From Imperialibacter sp964351395 (GTDB taxonomy: Bacteria > Bacteroidota > Bacteroidia > Cytophagales > Cyclobacteriaceae), in the NCBI GenBank assembly GCA_964351395.1, contig CAYGOF010000013.1, positions 62,001-126,000 on the forward strand: a stretch of DNA of 64,000 nt, given 5' to 3'. Made by a program: the position numbers and the translations under genes. Numbering within the stretch: the stretch's first letter is position 1; every line of letters starts with the position of its first letter. Below are positions 51,605-60,300 of this stretch, piece after piece. The notes below the pieces were generated by a model that was not told where the DNA came from, did not search any database, and worked only from the letters and a program-made list of their open reading frames with translations.

Positions 51605-52021
51605 TTGGAGATAAAAAGAATTACGGCGGAACAAACCTGGCCTTTGAGACATAGGGTAATGTGGCCCGACCAGCCTTTTGACTTTGTGAAAGTGGAGGAA
51701 GATCAGCAAGGCATGCATTACGGCCTCTTTGTTGACGACACCATGGTGTCTATTGTTTCACTTTTTATAAAAGATGGAAAAGCACAATTCAGGAAATTTG
51801 CCACTGAGGTTGAACACCAGGGAAAAGGATATGGTACTTATCTTTTGAATTACCTGATCAGGGAAGTTGAAAGCCTGGGTGTGTCTTCCTTTTGGTGCAA
51901 TGCCCGGACCGAAAAGTCAGGCTACTACGAGAGATTTGGCCTGCAAAAAACGGATGCCCATTACATGAAAGGTGGAATTGAATTTGTAGTGATGGAAAAA
52001 AAATACCAAGCAATTAAATAG
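51605..52021 (+). CDS. GNAT family N-acetyltransferase (TTG start)
   Basis: A 138-residue acetyltransferase with the acetyl-CoA loop in ATEVEHQGKGYGTYLLNYLI (motif A, Q/RxxGxG/A) and a C-terminal YYERFGLQKTDAHYMKGGIEF typical of this GNAT subgroup. The family N-terminus (EIKRITAEQTWPLRHRVMWP) is in frame only from a TTG at 51605; the first ATG would remove 18 conserved residues, so TTG is the likely start. Its target is unknown. It follows the small Rof-like gene by one base and converges on the 52025 gene. Confidence 0.85.
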   Translation: MEIKRITAEQTWPLRHRVMWPDQPFDFVKVEEDQQGMHYGLFVDDTMVSIVSLFIKDGKAQFRKFATEVEHQGKGYGTYLLNYLIREVESLGVSSFWCNARTEKSGYYERFGLQKTDAHYMKGGIEFVVMEKKYQAIK

Positions 52022-52024
52022 CCA

Positions 52025-53215
52025 CTACACGAGCTTCTCACCATGCGTCCACCCTTTCAGCATGGTGACTACATGATCATTTAATTGCCTTGCCGAGGTT
52101 TTAACAGGTAAATTTCTAGCAAAAAACAGTGCTCGTTGGACTGGTTCATTCGGGCGAGGGATCATGTCCTCGCTGAAATTTGCTATTTTGAAGTCGGGCA
52201 CCAAACTGATGCAAGCTCCGCCAAGAAATGATGGAAGCAGCATATTGCTACCATGCACTCCGATGCAGACATGGGATTTGGCATACAGCTCGAGCCATTC
52301 CACCTCGTGTTGAATAAAGGTTGGATAATCCATCCTTCGATCGTCCAAAAAGTGCATTGGATGCGTAGTGCCTATTCCGACTGCGACCAAGTTAACTTCA
52401 ACTTGTTTTTTTAAGTGTTGTGCAAACCGCTTTATCAGTCTGTTTTGTCTGAACACAAAATAAGATTTAAATGCATTCAACCACCCCATCTTTACACAAA
52501 CCAGGTAAAGGAAGTTATCTAACTTACCATTAAGCCAAAATCTATCTTCGCGCAAAATGAAAGATATTTGATAAGGGCTTTTGCCAAATTCCTGGAAATT
52601 GAAAGGTCTTATTCTTGTAAGTTGTGTAAAATCCAATGCCTCCAGTGCCAAATTCATTTGGGCCTGCACAATAGCAACCTCTCCGAGCCTTTGCACTTGC
52701 TTTACGACAAACTCCTGAAAACCATCCAGCTGACCATCCAAGGCTTTGAATGAAGCGTCTACCACCCATACTTCGGCAACAAACTCAGGCACCAGATGTA
52801 GCACCGAACGTGGCACAATGGCCACCAGGTCAACCCCTTCCTCGGTTTCCAACTTTAGCAGGTTAGCTAGTTTGTATAAGCAATGTCCATAACAACCATC
52901 CAGGCAATTGAGTAGCAAAACCGGCTGTTCAATAGGACGGTTGGAAATGATGGAATAACTGCCTTCCGTTTTGACAGAAGAAAAAAGTGCTTGATGAAAA
53001 GGGACTGTCAGCCACTCAGGAAGAATCAGGGAGCTGTTCCGCAGCGTTCCGTCTTTCCCATAGACAACTTCGGCGTTTACAAAGTGTCCCGTTGCCAATG
53101 ATCGAAAATAGTCTTCGCCGACAAGTACCATGTAGTTACCAAAAAAAAGCACCTCTAACTCATCGCCAGCAGCAACAAAAAGGCGATCTTCTTTGAGTTT
53201 TAATGGATACTTCAC
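52025..53215 (-). CDS. GT61-like glycosyltransferase, tentative
   Basis: A 396-residue cytoplasmic or membrane-associated protein. Its C-terminal third contains SHVCIGVHGSNMLLPSFLGG followed by a late acidic/aromatic region, which resembles the sugar-nucleotide binding part of GT61 enzymes (HG-x-(5)-F pattern). The N-terminal half shows no recognised domain. No other glycosyltransferase or export gene is next to it. The tail-to-tail neighbour is the GNAT gene, 3 bp away. The assignment rests on one motif block, so confidence is moderate. Confidence 0.55.
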   Translation of the reverse strand: MKYPLKLKEDRLFVAAGDELEVLFFGNYMVLVGEDYFRSLATGHFVNAEVVYGKDGTLRNSSLILPEWLTVPFHQALFSSVKTEGSYSIISNRPIEQPVLLLNCLDGCYGHCLYKLANLLKLETEEGVDLVAIVPRSVLHLVPEFVAEVWVVDASFKALDGQLDGFQEFVVKQVQRLGEVAIVQAQMNLALEALDFTQLTRIRPFNFQEFGKSPYQISFILREDRFWLNGKLDNFLYLVCVKMGWLNAFKSYFVFRQNRLIKRFAQHLKKQVEVNLVAVGIGTTHPMHFLDDRRMDYPTFIQHEVEWLELYAKSHVCIGVHGSNMLLPSFLGGACISLVPDFKIANFSEDMIPRPNEPVQRALFFARNLPVKTSARQLNDHVVTMLKGWTHGEKLV

Positions 53216-53243
53216 GTTTTAGTTTTTCAACAGGTATGACAAC

Positions 53244-54134
53244 TCACAATATCGACTTTTCTTGACCATTAAGTGTTGTTGGTACTATCAACTGCGTGCC
53301 AAGCTGTTCATTTAATTTTTGAATAAAATAGGCGGATAATAAAGGTGAATCCAATTCCATATTTTGATGTATGAAGAAATAGAGTTTTTGTAAGCCCTGC
53401 TCTTTCCATAAGCCAATACGGTCCAACCAGTCGTCCAGCCTTTTGTAATCTATTGGGTGATTTGCCCCTACAAACCTAATAAATGCTTCCGATGTCGTCA
53501 TTCTCATGTGCAGCACATCTCTCCTGCCTGCTGTATCCACCAGCACATTTGACACTTCGTTTTCTTCCAACAATCGGTATAAATCCTCAGTCGCTGCTTC
53601 GTTTGTAAACCAATCCTCATTCCTTACTTCAATCGCCAGAGGAATTACTTTGGGGAACTCATCGACAAACTTCACCACCCGATCAAAATGCTTGGGTTTG
53701 AAATTATCGTGCATTTGAAGAAATACCATACCGAGTTTTTCTTCCAACCCAGAAATAGCGTCACAATAAGCCTCTACCACCTGTTTCGTATTATTTAATC
53801 GCCTGAAATGGCTAATCGAATTCGTTAGTTTTGGAAAAAACTTAAAGTCGTTGGCAGTGCTTTCCTTCCACTTTAGCACCTGTGACATCTTAGGGTAACT
53901 ATAAAAAGTAGCATTCAATTCAATACTTTTAAATTGAGTGCTATAATAACCAAGTTCATGTTTAGTGCCACGGGGATAAAAGTTCTTTAAGTCTTTCCTG
54001 TTCCATTTGGCACAGCCAACATAGGCCTCAAAGTTCCCTTTTTTACTGTTTGCGAGCACATCTGCCGTGTCAGGGTGGTCAGGCGGAAGCACAAAATCAA
54101 CACTTCCGGGATCAGCAACGGAACCAAATTTCAT
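53244..54134 (-). CDS. DUF72 (YecE-like) protein
   Basis: A 296-residue TIM-barrel-like protein of the DUF72 family: YVGCAKWNRKDLKNFYP, YSTQFKSIELNATFYSYP, FKFFPKLTNSISHFRRL, LGMVFLQMHDNFKP and the late LYFFIHQNMELDSPLL are all family blocks, with the usual Glu and Asn of the active-site region. The function of the family is unknown, though the barrel and conserved acid residues suggest an enzyme. It is adjacent on the same strand to the GT61-like gene, 28 bp away. Confidence 0.85.
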   Translation of the reverse strand: MKFGSVADPGSVDFVLPPDHPDTADVLANSKKGNFEAYVGCAKWNRKDLKNFYPRGTKHELGYYSTQFKSIELNATFYSYPKMSQVLKWKESTANDFKFFPKLTNSISHFRRLNNTKQVVEAYCDAISGLEEKLGMVFLQMHDNFKPKHFDRVVKFVDEFPKVIPLAIEVRNEDWFTNEAATEDLYRLLEENEVSNVLVDTAGRRDVLHMRMTTSEAFIRFVGANHPIDYKRLDDWLDRIGLWKEQGLQKLYFFIHQNMELDSPLLSAYFIQKLNEQLGTQLIVPTTLNGQEKSIL

Positions 54135-54467
54135 TCAGCAATGGTTAGATGACGCAGCGAATATACACAACTATTGTTTTTGTTGGATCGCTCCAAAAGT
54201 CATCCATCAGATCACACAGTCCACTTCACTCTCCGACCATTTTGATGCAATTAGGTAGCACTTTCGTATAGCTATGGGAACATTAGCTGACGAGTTCAAA
54301 CATTGAAAATCCGTTCATATAAGTCCACATATTTCATTAGTTAGATCAAAGAACATTGACCATCGCGTCGGTCGTTTTACTTTTTGTTCGTCAAACACAA
54401 TTAGCATTGTAGGCGTTACTTTGGTAACTTTTGATCTGCGTTAATCAACTCCCTCAATTAAGCACCT
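54135..54467. other. Intergenic region between divergent genes
   Basis: About 330 bp with no convincing open frame. A small palindrome GTTACTTTGGTAAC at 54415-54428 lies about 40 bp before the aldo/keto reductase start and could be an operator. No other structure was seen. Confidence 0.4.
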
Positions 54468-55301
54468 ATGCAAATTTCAGATATCTCTGGCCATGTCACA
54501 CTCAATAACGGCGTGAACATGCCTTACTTCGGGTTGGGTGTATTTAAGAGTAAAGATGGGCGAGAGGTTGAAGATGCTATATCTATGGCACTGGCCGCTG
54601 GTTACAGACTCATCGACACTGCTGCGTTGTATGGTAATGAAAAAGGAGTTGGGGAGGCGGTCAGGAATTCCGGCCTGCCCAGAAAGGATATTTTTGTCAC
54701 AAGCAAAGTCTGGAACAACGAACAAGGGTATGATGCTACTTTAAGGGCATTTGACCATTCCTTGAAGCGTTTAAGGCTTGATTATTTGGACCTTTTCCTT
54801 ATTCACTGGCCAGTAAAAGAGAAATACAAAGAAACCTGGAAAGCACTTGAAAGGCTTTTTCATGAAGGCTTTGTAAGATCCATTGGTGTTAGCAATTTTC
54901 TTCAGCATCATTTGGAGGATTTAATGGAAACTTCGTCAATTGTGCCCGCGGTAAATCAAATTGAATTCCACCCAAGGCTGGTGCAGCAAACTCTGCTTGA
55001 CTTTTGCAGTTTGAACAGCATCCAGGTTGAAGCATGGAGTCCATTGATGCAAGGACAAGTATTCACCATTGAGGCCCTGCAGGAAATAGCCAATAAATAC
55101 AACAAGACAATTGCACAAATTGTGCTCCGTTGGAACCTCCAAAAAGGAGCAGTTACCATACCCAAAAGTGTGAAGAAGCATCGAATCGAAGAAAATGCAA
55201 GCATCTTTGATTTTTCAATTACAAAAGAGGATATGCTGGCAATTGACGGGCTTGATCAGCATCAGCGTGTTGGGGCCGATCCAGATAATTTTAACTTTTA
55301 G
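54468..55301 (+). CDS. Aldo/keto reductase
   Basis: A 277-residue NADPH-dependent carbonyl reductase. The catalytic tetrad is visible as Asp in RLIDTAALYGNE (with Tyr nearby), Lys in FVTSKVWN and His in FLIHWPV; the cofactor part IPKSVKKHRIEEN is intact. It resembles YvgN/glyoxal-reductase-like AKR5 enzymes that detoxify methylglyoxal and similar aldehydes. A small palindrome lies in its upstream region. Confidence 0.9.
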   Translation: MQISDISGHVTLNNGVNMPYFGLGVFKSKDGREVEDAISMALAAGYRLIDTAALYGNEKGVGEAVRNSGLPRKDIFVTSKVWNNEQGYDATLRAFDHSLKRLRLDYLDLFLIHWPVKEKYKETWKALERLFHEGFVRSIGVSNFLQHHLEDLMETSSIVPAVNQIEFHPRLVQQTLLDFCSLNSIQVEAWSPLMQGQVFTIEALQEIANKYNKTIAQIVLRWNLQKGAVTIPKSVKKHRIEENASIFDFSITKEDMLAIDGLDQHQRVGADPDNFNF

Positions 55302-55496
55302 CATGACTTGGGAGTTATGCCTTTCGGAGATGTACTTTTCCACTTAAGAATATCCTTTTACAAAGAACTATCTTAAAATCCAATAATGTCAATTTGAAAA
55401 AATATGATGAAATTTACGATGTGTAGTTTACCTTTTGAGCATTTAACCATAGTTTGTCGCGAGAACCGCAAACATTAATAGCTGTAATGTTTTACT

Positions 55497-58406
55497 ATGG
55501 AGAATAAGAAGCATCTCGTTGGTTTGACCGACGAGCAAGTACAGGAAAGTAGGAAGCAACATGGTAATAACTTACTGACGCCTCCAGAAAGAGAACCATT
55601 GTGGAAGCTCTTTCTAGAGAAGTTCGAAGATCCTATCATAAGGATACTCCTCATTGCGGCATTTCTCTCCCTGGTCATTTCATTCGTTCACAACGACTAT
55701 GCTGAGACAATCGGCATATTTTGCGCTATTTTCCTTGCGACGGGGGTTGCCTTTTGGTTTGAGATGGACGCAAATAAGAAATTTGATGTTCTCAACAAGG
55801 TCAACGATCAGGACCTAATCAAAGTAATCAGAAACGGTAAGATTGGTGAGGTCACAAAGAAAGACATCGTGGTTGGTGACATCATCCTGTTGGAAACTGG
55901 TGAAGAAGTACCGGCAGATGGAGAACTATTGGAGGCCGTTTCTCTCCAAATTGACGAATCTACACTCACCGGAGAGCCCCTCATAGAAAAAACTACCCAT
56001 CCTGAACATTTCCACGAAGATTCTACCTATCCTTCTAACTGGGTAATGCGGGGAACGAAAGTGATTGATGGGCATGGTACTGTTGAAGTAAAAAGGGTCG
56101 GCGACGCCACTGAATTTGGTCAGGTGGCTAAAAAGTCGACCGAAATGACAAAAGAGGACACTCCTCTTAACAAACAGCTGGATCGCCTTGCCAAATTAAT
56201 TGGCGTGGTTGGGTTCATACTTGCAGTGCTGACTTTCTGCACATTATTTGCTAAAGACATGCTCTTTGGCACTACCGAAGTTCCGTTGGTACAGCTTGGC
56301 TCGGCTGGCATGGTGATAGTGGCCATGATGGTGGCCCTGTCAAAGGTATGGGTGCCCATCGTTTATGATGGTATCCACCTGATGGGCTATGATAAACCTG
56401 TACCCGACATTGTAGAGAATGGAAACTGGTTCAAATGGATTGGTTTTGGCGCACTGACGCTTGCTGTCTTATTGGGCATTGGTTATATAGCCGGTATCGA
56501 CATTACCAGCGCTGCATCCTGGGCGTCGATTGATTTAGCAAAAATAATTCTGCAGCACTTCATGGTTGCCGTCACACTGATTGTGGTAGCAGTACCGGAG
56601 GGTCTGCCTATGAGCGTAACGCTAAGTCTGGCCATGAGCATGAGGCGTATGCTGCAGAGCAATAACCTGGTGAGGAAAATGCACGCTTGCGAAACCATGG
56701 GTGCCACAACCGTCATTTGTACTGATAAAACGGGCACTTTGACCCAAAATCAAATGACGATTTATCAAACTGATTTTTTTGGTTTGAAAGACCAGCAACC
56801 GGGGAATCAAAGTGAGGCAGCCGAAATCATCAAGGAAAGTATTTACTCTAACACGACAGCCCACCTCGATCATTCAAATCCAGAAAAAACAAAATCGCTT
56901 GGAAACCCAACTGAAGCTGCATTGCTCTTCTGGCTGCATAAAAACAATATCGACTACTTGGAGCTGAGAGAAAACACGGAAGTTATTGAACAGCTTACTT
57001 TTTCAACAGAGCGAAAATACATGGCCACACTTATTGAATCACCTACTTTGAAAAAGAAGGTGCTTTATGTAAAGGGGGCTCCAGAAATCATCATGGCAAA
57101 GTGTAAGGATGTGACATCAGACGCCAAGCCTAAGCTTATCAAAGAAGTAAAGGAAGAAGTTGACAACAAACTCATTGGCTATCAGGGAAAAGCCATGAGA
57201 ACACTTGGCTTTGCTTATAAGATAATAGAAGACGAAACGCCTGCCAGTATTAAAGACCTTGCTGATTTTGACCTGACTTTTCTAGGCATTGTGGCTATTT
57301 CAGACCCAGTGCGAGAGGAAGTGCCAAGTGCTGTGAAGGATTGTCATGATGCGGGCATAGACGTTAAAATAGTAACCGGGGATACGCCTGGTACTGCCAA
57401 GGAAATAGGCAAGCAAATTGGAATCTGGTTGGATAGTGACACAGATCAACAGATAATTACAGGTGTCGACTTTGCTGCGCTGACTGACGATGAGGCCCGG
57501 AAGCGGGTACAAGCACTTAAAATAATGTGCCGCGCAAGACCTGCCGACAAGCAAAGGCTGGTGCAATTGCTACAGCAAACGGGTTCTGTGGTAGCTGTCA
57601 CAGGCGACGGCACCAATGATGCCCCAGCACTTAATTACGCCCATGTGGGTCTTTCTATGGGCTCAGGCACATCCGTTGCCAAAGAGGCGAGTGATATCAC
57701 ACTGCTTGATGACTCCTTCAATAGCATAGCCACAGCAGTGATGTGGGGTCGTTCATTGTACCAAAACATTCAACGTTTCATTCTGTTTCAGCTCACAATC
57801 AACGTAGCTGCTTTGTCTATCGTTTTCCTGGGCTCAGTTCTTGGGTTTGAACTTCCGCTTACCGTTACACAAATGCTTTGGGTGAATTTGATTATGGACA
57901 CCTTTGCCGCAGCAGCACTGGCGTCGCTCCCACCCGATCATAATGTAATGAAAAGTAAACCGCGCCATCCGGAAGATTTTATTATTACCTCGGTAATGGG
58001 GAAAACTATATTGGCAGTAGGATTAGCGTTTGTTGCATTGCTTATAGGAATGCTTTACTATTTCACGGATTCAAATGGAGAAATCAGCCATTATAACTTA
58101 TCCGTTTTCTTCACCGTATTTGTGATGCTCCAGTTTTGGAACTTGTTTAATGCCAAGGCTTATGCTACAAAAAAATCAGCTTTTCATGAGATGAATAAAG
58201 GCGTTGGTTTTATCATAGTGTGTATACTTATAGTGATAGGCCAGGTTTTGATTGTGCAATTTGGCGGGGAAGTGTTCAGGACAGTACCTATTTCTGTCAA
58301 AGACTGGGTGATTATCATCGCATCAACATCGGTAGTGCTTTGGGCTGGGGAAATTGCCAGAATTTTTATGAATCGAAAGGCTGAAAACAAACCCCAGACC
58401 GCCTAG
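55497..58406 (+). CDS. P-type Ca2+-transporting ATPase (PMCA type) with extra membrane segment
   Basis: A 969-residue P2B-type cation pump that exports Ca2+. Markers: actuator DESTLTGEP, M4 PEGLP in VAVPEGLPMSVTLSLAM, phosphorylation site Asp410 in DKTGTLTQNQM, hinge TGDGTNDAPAL and M6 WVNLIMDTFAAAAL with the Ca2+-binding Asn and Asp. Between M3 and M4 (about residues 258-335) there is an insertion, not in the short Bacteroides homologue I remember, with two hydrophobic stretches (AGMVIVAMMVALSKVWVPIV and FGALTLAVLLGIGYIAGI). It may be a lineage feature of Cytophagales. A bidirectional terminator follows. Confidence 0.92.
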   Translation: MENKKHLVGLTDEQVQESRKQHGNNLLTPPEREPLWKLFLEKFEDPIIRILLIAAFLSLVISFVHNDYAETIGIFCAIFLATGVAFWFEMDANKKFDVLNKVNDQDLIKVIRNGKIGEVTKKDIVVGDIILLETGEEVPADGELLEAVSLQIDESTLTGEPLIEKTTHPEHFHEDSTYPSNWVMRGTKVIDGHGTVEVKRVGDATEFGQVAKKSTEMTKEDTPLNKQLDRLAKLIGVVGFILAVLTFCTLFAKDMLFGTTEVPLVQLGSAGMVIVAMMVALSKVWVPIVYDGIHLMGYDKPVPDIVENGNWFKWIGFGALTLAVLLGIGYIAGIDITSAASWASIDLAKIILQHFMVAVTLIVVAVPEGLPMSVTLSLAMSMRRMLQSNNLVRKMHACETMGATTVICTDKTGTLTQNQMTIYQTDFFGLKDQQPGNQSEAAEIIKESIYSNTTAHLDHSNPEKTKSLGNPTEAALLFWLHKNNIDYLELRENTEVIEQLTFSTERKYMATLIESPTLKKKVLYVKGAPEIIMAKCKDVTSDAKPKLIKEVKEEVDNKLIGYQGKAMRTLGFAYKIIEDETPASIKDLADFDLTFLGIVAISDPVREEVPSAVKDCHDAGIDVKIVTGDTPGTAKEIGKQIGIWLDSDTDQQIITGVDFAALTDDEARKRVQALKIMCRARPADKQRLVQLLQQTGSVVAVTGDGTNDAPALNYAHVGLSMGSGTSVAKEASDITLLDDSFNSIATAVMWGRSLYQNIQRFILFQLTINVAALSIVFLGSVLGFELPLTVTQMLWVNLIMDTFAAAALASLPPDHNVMKSKPRHPEDFIITSVMGKTILAVGLAFVALLIGMLYYFTDSNGEISHYNLSVFFTVFVMLQFWNLFNAKAYATKKSAFHEMNKGVGFIIVCILIVIGQVLIVQFGGEVFRTVPISVKDWVIIIASTSVVLWAGEIARIFMNRKAENKPQTA

Positions 58407-58423
58407 CATATATTTGACATGAA

Positions 58424-58450
58424 GAAAGAGCTGACATGGTCAGCTCTTTC
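58424..58450. terminator. Bidirectional rho-independent terminator
   Basis: GAAAGAGCTGAC (58424-58435) and GTCAGCTCTTTC (58439-58450) form a perfect 12-bp stem with a 3-nt loop between the stops of the Ca2+ ATPase (58406) and the convergent carboxylesterase (58474). T-rich sequence follows on the plus side. Confidence 0.8.
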
Positions 58451-58473
58451 TTATTTCTAATCAAAACCATCTT

Positions 58474-60153
58474 TTAAACGGGTAATGCCGCTCTTGCCGC
58501 TCTATCAGGATCGTTCTTTACTTCGCAAGTATCATTAAGCACCATCGTCTCCCCATTTTCCCTGGTGTAAGCAGGCCATGTTGGCAACACACCTGCATTC
58601 GGATCACCCGTACGCATGAACGACAGTAATGATGCCGACATTTTATTTGAAAGCCTTCTTGGCCTTGCACCACCACCCGTGTGGGTGTACATTCTGTCTG
58701 TGTTCGAATACCAGAAGCAAATGTCGATGCAATGGAATGCCCTCATACGGCCATCATACATTGGTGGCTCCCATCCGAACCATGCCAGGTACACTGGTGC
58801 TTTCTGAGCAGTCTTCGCATTCGATGTTTTGATGGCTCCCTGCCTGTTTGAAACAGCCATTGCCCATAATTCAGCTGGCTTAGCTTCGGGAAAGCTGGCT
58901 TTGTAGGCATTCACCACCTTTTCCGAGTCATCACCAAACCTTTGTTTCAATTTTTCTACCACACCAGCAAAGTCGATGGCCTCCAGCTCAGCACTGGTTC
59001 TTGTAGGCGACCACTCGTGAAACGTGGTACACACCATCAAAGGCATATTGGCGCCTGTACCATTTGGTTCACTAAAGAACTCCTCTGCAGGCAAATGAAC
59101 ACCGTCTGCCACCGGACCGAACCCTCCTCTACCACTACCAGCATCTAATTTATCCTCTCTTGCTTTCGCCATTGCCCTGTAGGCAATATCGAGATATTCT
59201 CTCCAGGGAATTTCCTGAATTTTATCTAGTGTAGCTGGAGTTAAGCCTGCTTCTTTCATGACATATTCACCCAGCTTCTGGGAATAACTTTTTTTAACAC
59301 CAGTCAGCATAGATCCGCTTAACGCTACACCTTTATGCACCAGCTGTTGGGCAGCGGGCATGGCCATTGTACCAGTCACTTTGGCTCCGCCGCCAGACTG
59401 CCCCATAATGGTGACATTGCCAGGATCGCCGCCAAAATTGGCGACGTTATCTCTTACCCATTCGAGGGCTGCAACAATATCCAACATGCCTGCATTGCCT
59501 GAAGAGACATACTTCTCTCCTCCAACACCTGAAAAGTCTGTAAAACCTATCGGGCCGAGGCGATGGTTGATGGAAACAAATACCACATCGCCATTTTTAC
59601 TAAAATTTTCACCATGGTAACCGTCCTGCTCGATGGCATTGCCATTAGTAAACCCACCACCATGCAGCCATACCATGACCGGACGTTTCTTTCCGTCATT
59701 GATTGCTGGTGTCCAAACATTCAGCCTAAGGCAATCTTCACTTACATCGTCGTAGTTCCAATGATCGGCAAACGAGTAGTCCACATTGGCATAACGGTTA
59801 TCCATGATTTGGGGTGCTGTATTGCCCCACCAGATGGTCGATTTCACGTCGGACCAGGGTTCCGGTTTTTGCGGCGGCATAAAGCGGTTTTTACCTGAGG
59901 TATCTGCTCCGTAAGGAACTCCCAGATAAGTATACACCCCGTTGAGGATATAGCCTTTTACTTTTCCTGAGGTGGTATTTGCTATGGCAATATCATCTCC
60001 GATAAACAGAAATTGCTCGTCTTCGGGTATTTCTTCTTCTGATGCTTTATTGGCCGTGGCGTCGCAAGAAGTCAAAGGCAGGGCCGCAGCCAAGCCGATA
60101 CCAGCCGTTCCGAGCCCCATTTTTTGAATAAAATCTCTTCTTTTAGTTTTCAT
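58474..60153 (-). CDS. Tat-exported type B carboxylesterase lipoprotein
   Basis: A 559-residue esterase of the carboxylesterase/cholinesterase family. The N-terminus KRRDFIQKMGLGTAGIGLAAALPLTSC has both a twin-arginine motif and a lipobox, so it should be folded before export by Tat and then lipidated. The nucleophile is Ser253 in MGQSGGGAKV; the oxyanion block is VWLHGGGFTNGNAIEQDG, and the fold marker EDCLRLNVWTP is intact. The substrate (aryl, fatty or sugar ester) is unknown. It is monocistronic, ending at a shared terminator. Confidence 0.9.
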   Translation of the reverse strand: MKTKRRDFIQKMGLGTAGIGLAAALPLTSCDATANKASEEEIPEDEQFLFIGDDIAIANTTSGKVKGYILNGVYTYLGVPYGADTSGKNRFMPPQKPEPWSDVKSTIWWGNTAPQIMDNRYANVDYSFADHWNYDDVSEDCLRLNVWTPAINDGKKRPVMVWLHGGGFTNGNAIEQDGYHGENFSKNGDVVFVSINHRLGPIGFTDFSGVGGEKYVSSGNAGMLDIVAALEWVRDNVANFGGDPGNVTIMGQSGGGAKVTGTMAMPAAQQLVHKGVALSGSMLTGVKKSYSQKLGEYVMKEAGLTPATLDKIQEIPWREYLDIAYRAMAKAREDKLDAGSGRGGFGPVADGVHLPAEEFFSEPNGTGANMPLMVCTTFHEWSPTRTSAELEAIDFAGVVEKLKQRFGDDSEKVVNAYKASFPEAKPAELWAMAVSNRQGAIKTSNAKTAQKAPVYLAWFGWEPPMYDGRMRAFHCIDICFWYSNTDRMYTHTGGGARPRRLSNKMSASLLSFMRTGDPNAGVLPTWPAYTRENGETMVLNDTCEVKNDPDRAARAALPV

Positions 60154-60241
60154 ATAGGTATGATTTTGATGTCGTGTGTTCTAGTGAATCACAAATTCCT
60201 TCTTTTTACTTCATTGCCTTCAAACTAATCATTCAATTTAC

Positions 60242-60273
60242 AAAAAAGCCTCAGACAAATCGATCTGAGGCTT
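60242..60273 (-). terminator. Rho-independent terminator after the PQQ-dehydrogenase gene
   Basis: On the minus strand AAGCCTCAGA, an 8-nt loop and TCTGAGGCTT are followed by TTTT, 28 bp after the stop at 60301. A strong canonical terminator. Confidence 0.85.
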
Positions 60274-60300
60274 CTTTCCATATCCTTCCAGAAAAACGGT

